This document shows positions 54,407 to 62,260 of a DNA stretch of 64,000 bases, one piece after another. Source of the DNA: UTCHB3 sp002050155 (lineage in GTDB: Bacteria; Bacteroidota; Ignavibacteria; Ignavibacteriales; Ignavibacteriaceae); assembly GCA_030584105.1 (NCBI GenBank), contig CP129491.1:1178001-1242000 (forward strand). Reading direction: 5' to 3'. Positions within the stretch are counted from its first letter, which is position 1. Every line of letters begins with the position of its first letter. The position numbers and the translations under genes were made by a program. Under the pieces are notes generated by a model that was not told the origin of the DNA, did not search any database, and saw only the letters and a program-made list of their open reading frames with translations.

Positions 54407-54604
54407 TTATTTATACCCGACAATGCTAAGGAGAAAGAAAAACACTACAGTTGCAATCACGGCACTTCCTCCCCAGAGAAGGTTTCTGATTATTTTCTCT
54501 TTCTTTTTGCCCGCTGCATAAAGTTTGTCATAATCAGAGTTTTGTCTGTAATAATCACCGCTGTCGATCGTCCAGTTGTAAAATTGTTTTTCTGAAGTCA
54601 TCAT
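54407..54604 (-). CDS. Small single-pass membrane protein (paralogue of 19677-19865)
   Basis: 65 residues (64 if the second ATG is used). AAGGAAAGAAG lies upstream. The soluble N-terminus FYNWTIDSGDYYRQNSDYDK is followed by LYAAGKKKEKIIRN and a single membrane helix (LLWGGSAVIATVVFFFLLSI). It matches the 62-residue protein at 19677 along its whole length (NW-x4-GDYxR, DYDKLY, basic segment, helix) with a similar C-terminal end. It is isolated by 570 bp and 745 bp of non-coding DNA. The family is not recognised. Confidence 0.72.
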   Translation of the reverse strand: MMTSEKQFYNWTIDSGDYYRQNSDYDKLYAAGKKKEKIIRNLLWGGSAVIATVVFFFLLSIVGYK

Positions 54605-55349
54605 TTTGCTTCTTTCCTTATTTAGTTAACACATGTTTAATTAATTTGAAGAAATACATGATTCACTTTCCTGAAGTGTCGCATTGGAATCATTTGTATC
54701 CGGTCCGTACAATAAATTACCGTGCGGTACTAATTAACCTTTAGAAAGTTGAGCAAACTCCGAAAAGAAAAGAAGGAAATAACTGCACTTAAAACTTATA
54801 ATTTTTTAAGCATAGTTATCCGGTTCCCATCGGAAAGCTAACCTAAACTAAACCGCCAAAACCCGGTTTGTGGGTTTTTTAGTAACAGTAAGATATACGG
54901 GATACCACTAAACTTTACCCGAAAGCATAAAAGTTGGCTGAACCGGTAAAGTTATCTAAACCGTTACTTTAAAAATTAGATATAAAGATACGCTAAACCT
55001 TATGTGTTTTTCTTCATTCCGTGCGTTTGTTAAAACTCAAAAGAAATATCTCTCACCATTTTGATATTTCCCGGGTTTTCGCTTCGGAATAAAGTTGGTT
55101 CCTTATTTGAGAAAAAACACAGTTACAATATACAAAGAAAAAATATTTGTGTGCAAAATTTTTTTTATTTTTTTTATTTTTTTCTCATTCTTTAGGTGTA
55201 AAAGCACATTTTAAGGCAGGATACCGGCGGAACAAATGGCGGTAAAATTAATTTTGCAGTAATGCACAAAACCGCCGGTCGGTTACTTCTCAAAAACCAC
55301 CGGTTATTAGTGCCTAAATAGCAAACTGCTACTTGTAACCCACAAGAAT
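54605..55349. other. 745-bp spacer, no gene seen
   Basis: AT-rich, with a long T-rich stretch near 55160-55190. Toward the T9SS gene, the segment at 55286-55310 (CTCAAAAACCACCGGTTATTAG) resembles the coding end at 55378-55400 (CTCTGAAACCACCGGTATTGAG), a possible degenerate copy of the gene's 3' end. No RNA or coding frame was supported. Confidence 0.45.
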
Positions 55350-56390
55350 TTACTTCGTTAAAATCATTTTTCAGGCTTCTCTGAAACCACCGGTATTGAG
55401 TTCGTAAAAATAAACACCGCCGGGAAGCCCGGAAGCGTCAAAGTTAACTTCGTGATAGCCGGAATGAACCTCACCGTTCAGCAGGGTTTCAACTTTTTGT
55501 CCTAACGAATTGAAGACATTAAGCGTAATCTTGCCCGCCGTTGCCTTCGCCGTGAATGATGCTAACTCCACCGGTAAAAAATTATCCGCAGTATTTGAGT
55601 ATTTTATGTCATCCAAAAAAATGTTAGCTACATTACCGGTTGATCTCTCACCATCAAATGTAAATGAATCTATATACGAATCGTCGGCTAACCTACTCTT
55701 TGGCAAATCCTGACCTACTTTTATACCATTAACCCAAAGGTCAAAAGTATTTGCAGGCACTGATTGGCGTCCGTCTTTGTAATAAATAGTATTTTTAGTG
55801 TTGTTACCGATTATATCAACAATATAATCATTCCCTTGCGAAAAAGGTGTACCATGGATAGTTAGAGCAGTATTTCTGTTAATAAATTTTGTAGTGATTG
55901 TATTATTGCCTTTTAACTCCCAACTAAGACATGTAAAAGTTTGCGTAAGCATAGCAGGATAATAACCTAAAGAATAAGAGTCCCCATCCCCAACGCAAAG
56001 CCGAAAATTCGATGAAAATGCGACACTGGTACCATCCCAATTTCCAAACCGAATTCTGAAAGTTAAGGCAAATGTTTTTCCGGGAGTGTAATCATAAATT
56101 GAAAATTTGTTAATTGAACTATTCTGCGACGATCCAATCATAAGGTATCTGTCTTTTCCGAATTGTATTGTTTGATTCTCCAAATATAAGCCACCTCCTT
56201 CGGTACTTACATACACCAAATCTTGCCCGGCACCCGGATCCGGTTGTGGCAAAAAAGTTGTTGAAAAGCTATTGTTTGAGGTAAAGGAGGCGTTTTTTCC
56301 TGTGCCAAAATCATAACTCCAGATTTGTGAAAACCCGGAATTAGCGTAAAACCAAAAAATGAGTGATAAAAATTTTAACCGTGTGTACAT
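55350..56390 (-). pseudogene. T9SS protein gene with internal deletion and premature stop in the sorting signal
   Basis: The open part, 55371-56390, encodes 339 residues: a signal peptide (to about 21), one beta-sandwich (LamG-like; FALTFRIRFGNWDGTSVAFS) and a C-terminal region. In that region PVELASFTAKATAGKITLN runs directly into VFNSLGQKVETLL. In the 1038-residue paralogue about 105-110 residues lie between these two points, including the NYPNPFNPST motif, so a segment is missing. The frame ends at a TGA (55373-55371) after GGFREA. The next codons still read KMILTK-stop (to 55350), the lost end of the T9SS signal. The product probably cannot be sorted normally. Confidence 0.72.
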
Positions 56391-56891
56391 AATTACCTCT
56401 TGTTATAAAAACAATTAACTAAAAATGCTTACGGTCTCTCGTTGCGCAGGGATAACGGGTATTAAAATGCACCTAAATTTTAAAGATGCGGTTTTTATTT
56501 ACCGGTTTTCCCTTTTTGCACGCCTCGGCTAAGGGTTAATTTCAGATCCATGTACTTTCCCGGTTGACTTAAGGAAAATTTTAATTGTTATCGTGTTATC
56601 CCGATCCTCCCACCGGAAAATTCTAATTTATTCCATAATCAAGAATTACCCTAATCGTAAATTAATAATTCCTTTTATATTTCAAATAATATTTCGGGTT
56701 TTTATTCATTAATGGCACGAATGTGCTTTAAAGCACAAAACCCCGTCAGTTGTTCATACAAAACAACCAACGGGCTGAAAAATAAACAAGGTTAAATGAA
56801 ATTAACCCAGGTTAAATCAAACTAAAACAAATTAACCCAAGTTAAACCGAATCAAAAAACACTAACCTAACTTAAAGAAAAAAGCCCCCCC
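56391..56891. other. 501-bp spacer, with terminator and degenerate repeats
   Basis: Near the T9SS gene stop, 56791-56875 is an AT-rich run with a recurring GGTTAAAT(G/C)AAA...AATTAACCCA pattern at about 25-35 bp. A terminator lies at 56735-56774. The rest holds the leader of the damaged T9SS gene. No gene was seen. Confidence 0.5.
56735..56774 (-). terminator. Probable intrinsic terminator
   Basis: On the minus strand CCCGTTGGTTGTT pairs with AACAACTGACGGG (13 bp, two G-T pairs) across a 7-nt loop, followed by GTTTTGT. It lies about 115 bp past the stop of the 950-residue T9SS gene. Confidence 0.65.
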
Positions 56892-59744
56892 TTACTTCAC
56901 AAGCACCATTTTCTTAAGTGCGCGGAAGTTTTCAGATTTCAGTTCATAAAAATAAACACCGGAAGTAAGGTTCGTAGCGTCGAACTGAACCGTGTGCTCG
57001 CCTGCCTGTATAAACCCGTTAGCTAAAACAGCTACCTTTTCGCCGAGAGTGTTATAAACATTGACGGCTACACTTCCCGAATAAGGAACAGCAAACTTAA
57101 TAACCGTAACCGGGTTAAAGGGGTTAGGATAGTTATCGTAAAGTTTATAGTCGGAAACAACCGAACCGGCGGATTCAGTTTGAACGGAATTAACCACATC
57201 GACCCGGCAAGCCGAAGAAACCAACCCTTTCAAACCCGTTGAACCAATCGAAGTGCCGGCGCCGTTTGAGCGATCGATTGAAATCAACGAAGCAAACTCT
57301 GAACTTGTGCCCATAAAGCCGAACAAACCGCCGTGTTGGTCGAAAAATATGTCGCGTAAAGGCTTGTTTGTACCCAAATTTCCGACAAGCGAAGTGTCGC
57401 CCGTAGCGGGATTAACCCTCAAAACGGCATCCTTGCCCGAGCCAATCGGCTTAAAAATAGCCGCAAAAAGCTCGTTCGTGAAAGGCTCAAAAGCAATTGC
57501 AGCAACCGTCGTTTGTATGGTTGCAAGTTGGGTTACACTGTTTTCTTCTTCGTTATACTTAAACAACAAATTCCGTTTTGAAACAATATAAAACACACCG
57601 GAAGTGTCGAATGAAGCACCCGTTGCGTCTGAAAGCGGAATTGTAGCCTTCAGATAAAATTTGCCGCTGTTTGCGTCCATCTTCCACAATTTTGAGTCGG
57701 TTAAAGAAGTAGTAAGCCCATACACAACCCCCGTTTTTGGGTTTGCTTCCATCGTTACAAAAGAAACGGAACCGGAGTACCCCACCTCCGTTGCCTCACC
57801 TGTGGATTTGTTGATCGAGAAAACTTTTCCTCCATCGGTTTGATTAGTAACTACCAAAACCTTGCCCGGCTGTGGGATGTTAAGATCGTAGGCTTCAACA
57901 GAAACAGGGATTTTCATCGTTTCGGCTGCATTACTTTCAACCAAGATTGTATCGTTCTGAAAGCCTGTTTCATGTGGATCGCACACAACGGTTACAGCAA
58001 GGCTATCGAAAGAGCCGACAGTAACAGGAAAAGCTCCAAACCCACCAAGCGAAAAGTTGCTGTTTTCGTTTGAAATTGAAGAAATCACCAAGGGATCGGT
58101 GCCCATATTAATCAGTTGTACGGTAACAGAATCGTGGTCAACCCCCCGTTCAACAGTCTTAAAATCGATATTCTGCAACGAAGAGTGCAACGCAACACCG
58201 GGCATCGGCATCATCCTCACCAGCCCAATCCAGTTGCTCCAAATGCTGGTAACCGGCACAAATTCACTCATCATCCAGAAATTTTCGCCGGCGGGGTCAA
58301 TCGCAATGCCAAGATAGTCCCCCCAACGGTTTCTGCCACCGCCATAGTCTTTGTTGTAGGTACTTACTCCCGGTTTCAGCAGATATGGCTGAGTGAAAGA
58401 AGTGTTGCCTGCCGCCTTCCCTACAAAATATGCACTAAGAAACTCGTTATAGCTTGAACGCGTAGCCGTAAAAACAATGTTGCCGGCTTTGTCAACCGTT
58501 ACTGCGGGGTAAGAGTACCAGGTTTGCGGCGTTCCGAATGTTAATTGCTCATCTATTGTAACAGTTTTTGGGTTAAACCGGCAAAAACGCACGCCTGAGT
58601 AGCCCGGGCTTTGCGGGTTGGCAACAGAGTGAACCAAATAGATACTTCCATCCCGGTAAACAGGCTCGAAAGTAAGTTCTGAGCCACTTGACTCAACCGC
58701 CGTACCGCCGGGTTGTGCCGCTTGTGGGGGTGACTGATACCCCGTTACATTCAATATTGAGCCGTTAAGCGAAGGAACCCCGTTGTTATCATAAGTCATT
58801 CTGTAAACTGCATAAACGGTGCCCGAATAATAGGGCACATGCACAAAATACGCCGTATCCGAGGGTGTCAGCTGTACAACAGGACGGATATTGAATGCCT
58901 TTTGATTGCTGCCGGGTAAAGAGATGTTCCAGAAATCGTACCACTTGCAGGTATCCGTGCTTGTGTAGTATAGATCGCTCTTTTTGATCGAACGGATTTT
59001 AGTGTACTGAAAATTACCCGCAAACGACCATTGATTTGCAGAAATGTAGAGTGCCGTTTCATCAAAGCCGACCCCCTGATAGTCGCCCCAATTCCCCGCA
59101 AATGTGTTGCCGTTCCACGATGACGGAACCAACCAGTTGCGCCAAGTCCCCACGGGGCTTGAAGTTTCGGAGACAGAGATTAAGAACGAGGCTGTTGGTG
59201 GCGAATCTTTCTGATCTAACCAAACCATCACCCACCTTTGCGCAAAATGATCGTAAAACACTTTCGGATCGAACGGGTCAACATGAAATGCCGAGAACCA
59301 TGCAGCGGCGTCTATCCTTTTTATCAGGTTGCCCGATTTATCCCAAATTGCAAAATCGGAGTTCACCACGCCGACAACATGTTCGGGCCCCACAGCCACA
59401 TGTGGATCAGGCGGAATAGAGTTTGTTTCCGTAAGCCCCTGAAAATCTTTAAGCAGCACCACACCGCCGGCTTCTGTGCCGGCAGATGCGCCTTCGTTAT
59501 AGATTTCCTTCTCTGTCGGCAGTCCGGGTGCCTGATTGTTGATCCACGGCTCGCCTTTATACCGGATTTTGTTGTGCGTTTTTTCGATTTTCGGCATTTT
59601 AACAGCGGGCTGGTTGGTGAACGAGTTTGTTGATACGAACACCCCACTGGGGTAGGCCCCCTGCTCAGGTCCCTGGTAAGTTTGGGAATATGCGCTGCCG
59701 ATAAAAAGAAATAAAACTGCAATGGATAGTTTCGCGTGCTTCAT
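56892..59744 (-). CDS. T9SS-exported protein with choice-of-anchor D domain
   Basis: 950 residues with a signal peptide (MKHAKLSIAVLFLFIGSAYS). The N-terminal half (about 100-520) is a propeller-like region (DPHVAVGPEHVVGVVNSDFA, FDPKVFYDHFAQRWVMVWLD) as found in large secreted proteins of this phylum. A choice-of-anchor D (ASH/HYDIN-like) Ig domain follows at about 535-640 (DSVTVQLINMGTDPLVISSI). A second propeller-like segment precedes the T9SS type A signal (YDNYPNPFNPVTVIKFAV ... FRALKKMVLVK). The function is unknown; the layout suggests a cell-surface or released structural or binding protein. Confidence 0.85.
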   Translation of the reverse strand: MKHAKLSIAVLFLFIGSAYSQTYQGPEQGAYPSGVFVSTNSFTNQPAVKMPKIEKTHNKIRYKGEPWINNQAPGLPTEKEIYNEGASAGTEAGGVVLLKDFQGLTETNSIPPDPHVAVGPEHVVGVVNSDFAIWDKSGNLIKRIDAAAWFSAFHVDPFDPKVFYDHFAQRWVMVWLDQKDSPPTASFLISVSETSSPVGTWRNWLVPSSWNGNTFAGNWGDYQGVGFDETALYISANQWSFAGNFQYTKIRSIKKSDLYYTSTDTCKWYDFWNISLPGSNQKAFNIRPVVQLTPSDTAYFVHVPYYSGTVYAVYRMTYDNNGVPSLNGSILNVTGYQSPPQAAQPGGTAVESSGSELTFEPVYRDGSIYLVHSVANPQSPGYSGVRFCRFNPKTVTIDEQLTFGTPQTWYSYPAVTVDKAGNIVFTATRSSYNEFLSAYFVGKAAGNTSFTQPYLLKPGVSTYNKDYGGGRNRWGDYLGIAIDPAGENFWMMSEFVPVTSIWSNWIGLVRMMPMPGVALHSSLQNIDFKTVERGVDHDSVTVQLINMGTDPLVISSISNENSNFSLGGFGAFPVTVGSFDSLAVTVVCDPHETGFQNDTILVESNAAETMKIPVSVEAYDLNIPQPGKVLVVTNQTDGGKVFSINKSTGEATEVGYSGSVSFVTMEANPKTGVVYGLTTSLTDSKLWKMDANSGKFYLKATIPLSDATGASFDTSGVFYIVSKRNLLFKYNEEENSVTQLATIQTTVAAIAFEPFTNELFAAIFKPIGSGKDAVLRVNPATGDTSLVGNLGTNKPLRDIFFDQHGGLFGFMGTSSEFASLISIDRSNGAGTSIGSTGLKGLVSSACRVDVVNSVQTESAGSVVSDYKLYDNYPNPFNPVTVIKFAVPYSGSVAVNVYNTLGEKVAVLANGFIQAGEHTVQFDATNLTSGVYFYELKSENFRALKKMVLVK

Positions 59745-59834
59745 TTTGCCTCGGTTTGTGCCTTTTATGAAATAAGGCGTTTTTTTTGATCTTTATTTTT
59801 ATGAACAGAAAAATTTAGTCCTCTTTTTCCGAAA

Positions 59835-59909
59835 GTTCTATGCCGACAGGGTTAAGTTCTATGCCGACAGGGTTAAGTTCTATGCCGACAGGGTTAAGTT
59901 CTATGCCGG
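59835..59909. repeat. 21-bp tandem repeat at the M24 peptidase stop
   Basis: Exact units GTTCTATGCCGACAGGGTTAA start at 59835, 59856 and 59877. A partial copy (12 bp) from 59898 abuts the stop codon of the peptidase gene at 59910. The full copies look identical. Confidence 0.95.
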
Positions 59910-61103
59910 TTATTTCAAAATGGGTACCACTTCCCACTGACGCTCGCCGCCGGTTTGCTCAACCCGCCCATCCGGGTGAATGTAAACATCAATCTCAGAA
60001 CGGACTCCGAAATCACCCGTTAAATAAATCCCCGGTTCAATCGAAAAAGAAGTGCCGGGAAGTATCAGGCGCATATCTTTTGTTTCATAGTTATCGTTGT
60101 GGGGGCCCGTTCCGTGCAAATCGGTTGTGATTGAGTGCCCCGTTCTGTGTACGAAATATTCACCGTAGCCGGCATCTTCAATCACCTTGCGGGCGGCTGC
60201 GTCAACCTCCCACCCCCGGAGTTCTTCTCCATTTGCGAAGCGCTCGGAAACCAAGTTGAAAGCTGCCTCGCGGGCATCCCGCACTATATTGAAAATTTTA
60301 ACATATCGCTCGGGAACCTCCGTGCCGACGAAGCCCGTCCAGGTTATATCCGCCCAAACGCCGTTCTCTTTGTTTGGTTTTGCCCAAAGATCGAGGAGTA
60401 CGAAATCGTCTTTTTTAATCAAATCCCACACTTCAGGAGTTGGCGAATAGTGCGGGTTAGCACCATTTCCGTTCACACCCACAATAACCTCGTGGTCGGT
60501 AACGAAGCCGCGTCTTTCAATTTCGTGCATAATCAACTTTTGCACTTCGTATTCGTTCGTGCCGCCTTCGTTGTTGATTTTATCTTTGATGAATTTCCAG
60601 CAAATATCGACGATGTCGGTAAGAGCGTGCGCCACCGGGATGTTATCTTCATACTGCTCCCGGCTCCAAACGGCTGTAAATTCCGTTAGAAGATCGCCGC
60701 TTGAAACGATTTCCACACCGAATTTTTTCAGATATTCGTAAGTGCCCGCATCCAATTTTGAAAGATATGGAATTGCGTTCATCGGCGAGTATTCCATTGC
60801 TATTTTTTTCACCCCCCTCAGGAGTGAGCCGATTATCTCCTCAAGGGAAGTGCGGCTGCTGTAAGGGTGAAGCTCGCCCGGAAGGTGCGCCAGATTGTGA
60901 AGTTCAATAGCCATCGCTACTTTGTGCGGAACCCCCTCAGCTGGTATGAAATAGAAAAAACGACGCGTTAAGTGTGCTTTCGGCGAAATTTCCAAAACGC
61001 TGAGCGCAAGATCGTTCGAGCCGCGGAAATCGTAGAAGAGCCAGCCGTCAAGCCCGTTCTTTTTTATCAGGCTTTGCAGTTTTTGAATTTTTTCCTGTGT
61101 CAT
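59910..61103 (-). CDS. M24-family metallopeptidase (Xaa-Pro peptidase-like)
   Basis: 397 residues from the ATG at 61103 (MTQEKIQKLQSLIKKNGLDG); the TTG three codons upstream is less likely. The N-terminal creatinase-like domain (about 1-165) is followed by the pita-bread fold. Metal ligands are in LLDLWAKPNKENGVWADITW (two Asp), the His in HRTGHSITTDLHG, and Glu in SIEPGIYLTGDFGVRSEIDV. No signal peptide, so it is cytoplasmic. It probably removes N-terminal residues next to proline and would complement the secreted proline-directed peptidases. The 21-bp array starts directly at its stop. Confidence 0.87.
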   Translation of the reverse strand: MTQEKIQKLQSLIKKNGLDGWLFYDFRGSNDLALSVLEISPKAHLTRRFFYFIPAEGVPHKVAMAIELHNLAHLPGELHPYSSRTSLEEIIGSLLRGVKKIAMEYSPMNAIPYLSKLDAGTYEYLKKFGVEIVSSGDLLTEFTAVWSREQYEDNIPVAHALTDIVDICWKFIKDKINNEGGTNEYEVQKLIMHEIERRGFVTDHEVIVGVNGNGANPHYSPTPEVWDLIKKDDFVLLDLWAKPNKENGVWADITWTGFVGTEVPERYVKIFNIVRDAREAAFNLVSERFANGEELRGWEVDAAARKVIEDAGYGEYFVHRTGHSITTDLHGTGPHNDNYETKDMRLILPGTSFSIEPGIYLTGDFGVRSEIDVYIHPDGRVEQTGGERQWEVVPILK

Positions 61104-61200
61104 GGTGTGCAACCTATTTATCAGTTTACAAAATTATCAATTTTTTGTTTTTTTAGCTTTTGGAGAGCCACTGTTTGCCGTTTGCAATTTTTAATGTTTG

Positions 61201-61318
61201 ATCCGGCAAAGAGTGCCCTTTATTTAATATTAACTTAAAACTTAACAGTAACCCCCTGTTGGCAAGTGTAATGTTAACTTTATTTGTTGTTAACTTAAAA
61301 CTTAACAGTAACCACAGT
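61201..61318. repeat. 60-bp duplication of the histidine kinase 3' end
   Basis: TTAACTTAAAACTTAACAGT at 61230 and 61290 is identical, 60 bp apart. On the minus strand it encodes the end VTVKF-stop, so a copy of the last codons and stop lies in the spacer before the M24 gene. Confidence 0.9.
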
Positions 61319-62041
61319 GCCGGCTTCTTTTTGTGACTGAAGCGAGATTTCAAACCCGTTGAGATCGCAGAAACCTTTCGTAACCGCCAGCCCCAAACCC
61401 ATTCCATCGAACGAGCGGGAGTACCCTTTTGACTCCTGAACAAACGGCTGAAATATATTATCAAGAAGGTTTTCTTCAATCCCTATTCCGGTATCAACCA
61501 CCGAGACCACCAACCCGGCAGAGTCTGTGCGTTTAATATCCACCTCTATTACCCCTTTCTCGGTGAATGCAACGGCGTTTTCAATCAAATTTTTTAAAAT
61601 CTGGCGCACCGAGTATTTATCGGCAGAAATTTCAGTGTTTAAGGTGGTTGAGTTAATAACCAAGCGCACACCCTTAGCCTCAGCGGTGGTTTTGTACGAA
61701 GCAAAAAGTGCAGCCAGCACATCCTGAAACAGATCGAATTTCTCCGTTTTAAGGTGATAAGTTCCCGACTTAAGCGCAGCGTAATCAACCAGAAGATCGA
61801 TCGTGCGCGCCAGTCGCTCACTTTCATCGATCATTATCGAAGTGAGGCGATTTATGTCTTTGTGGTTGAATATGTTAAGTTCCTGCTGCAACTGATGTGC
61901 AGCCTGCTGCAGCGCATTTACAGGGGTACGAATTTCGTGCGATATTTTCGCAAAAAACTCGTTGATTAACTCCATTGCCTGCTCGTTGGTTGCGGTTCCT
62001 TCAGAGCCGGTATCCACTAAACTTACAATACTCTTTTTCAT
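61295..62041 (-). CDS. Sensor-less histidine kinase
   Basis: 248 residues from the ATG at 62041; the TTG four codons upstream is less likely. It has no membrane segment or input domain. A short N-terminus precedes the dimerisation domain with phospho-acceptor His35 in AKISHEIRTPVNALQQ. The ATPase domain has the N box (LKNLIENAVAFTEKG), G1 (VVDTGIGIEENLLD), F box (IFQPFVQESKG) and G2 (GMGLGLAVTKGF). It may act as a small phosphotransfer kinase or with a partner sensor encoded elsewhere. No regulator is adjacent. The final codons belong to the 60-bp duplication. Confidence 0.88.
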   Translation of the reverse strand: MKKSIVSLVDTGSEGTATNEQAMELINEFFAKISHEIRTPVNALQQAAHQLQQELNIFNHKDINRLTSIMIDESERLARTIDLLVDYAALKSGTYHLKTEKFDLFQDVLAALFASYKTTAEAKGVRLVINSTTLNTEISADKYSVRQILKNLIENAVAFTEKGVIEVDIKRTDSAGLVVSVVDTGIGIEENLLDNIFQPFVQESKGYSRSFDGMGLGLAVTKGFCDLNGFEISLQSQKEAGTVVTVKF

Positions 62042-62145
62042 CTTATTCCACAACCTTTCATCTGAATTTTGTCATTTTGTAATAACTTCTCTCACTTAAA
62101 ATCACAGCCTCCACTACCTGCTTTCTTTTTTTTACACTTTTTTAT

Positions 62146-62260
62146 CTGTCTCATTTCAACAGCAGCATTTTATTACATTTTTTGTTCTGTCTCATATTAA
62201 TTACAACATCTTATCCCAAACTTTTGTTCTGTCTCATTTCAACAGCAGCATTTTTTTTAC
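62146..62260. repeat. 41-42-bp tandem array copying a T9SS gene 3' end
   Basis: CTGTCTCAT starts units at 62146, 62187 and 62229 (41 and 42 bp). The rightmost contains the coding end MLLLK-stop of the T9SS/amylase-like gene. The leftmost repeats TGTCTCATTTCAACAGCAGC exactly, so it still encodes MLLLK-stop in the spacer. The middle copy is degenerate. Confidence 0.9.
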
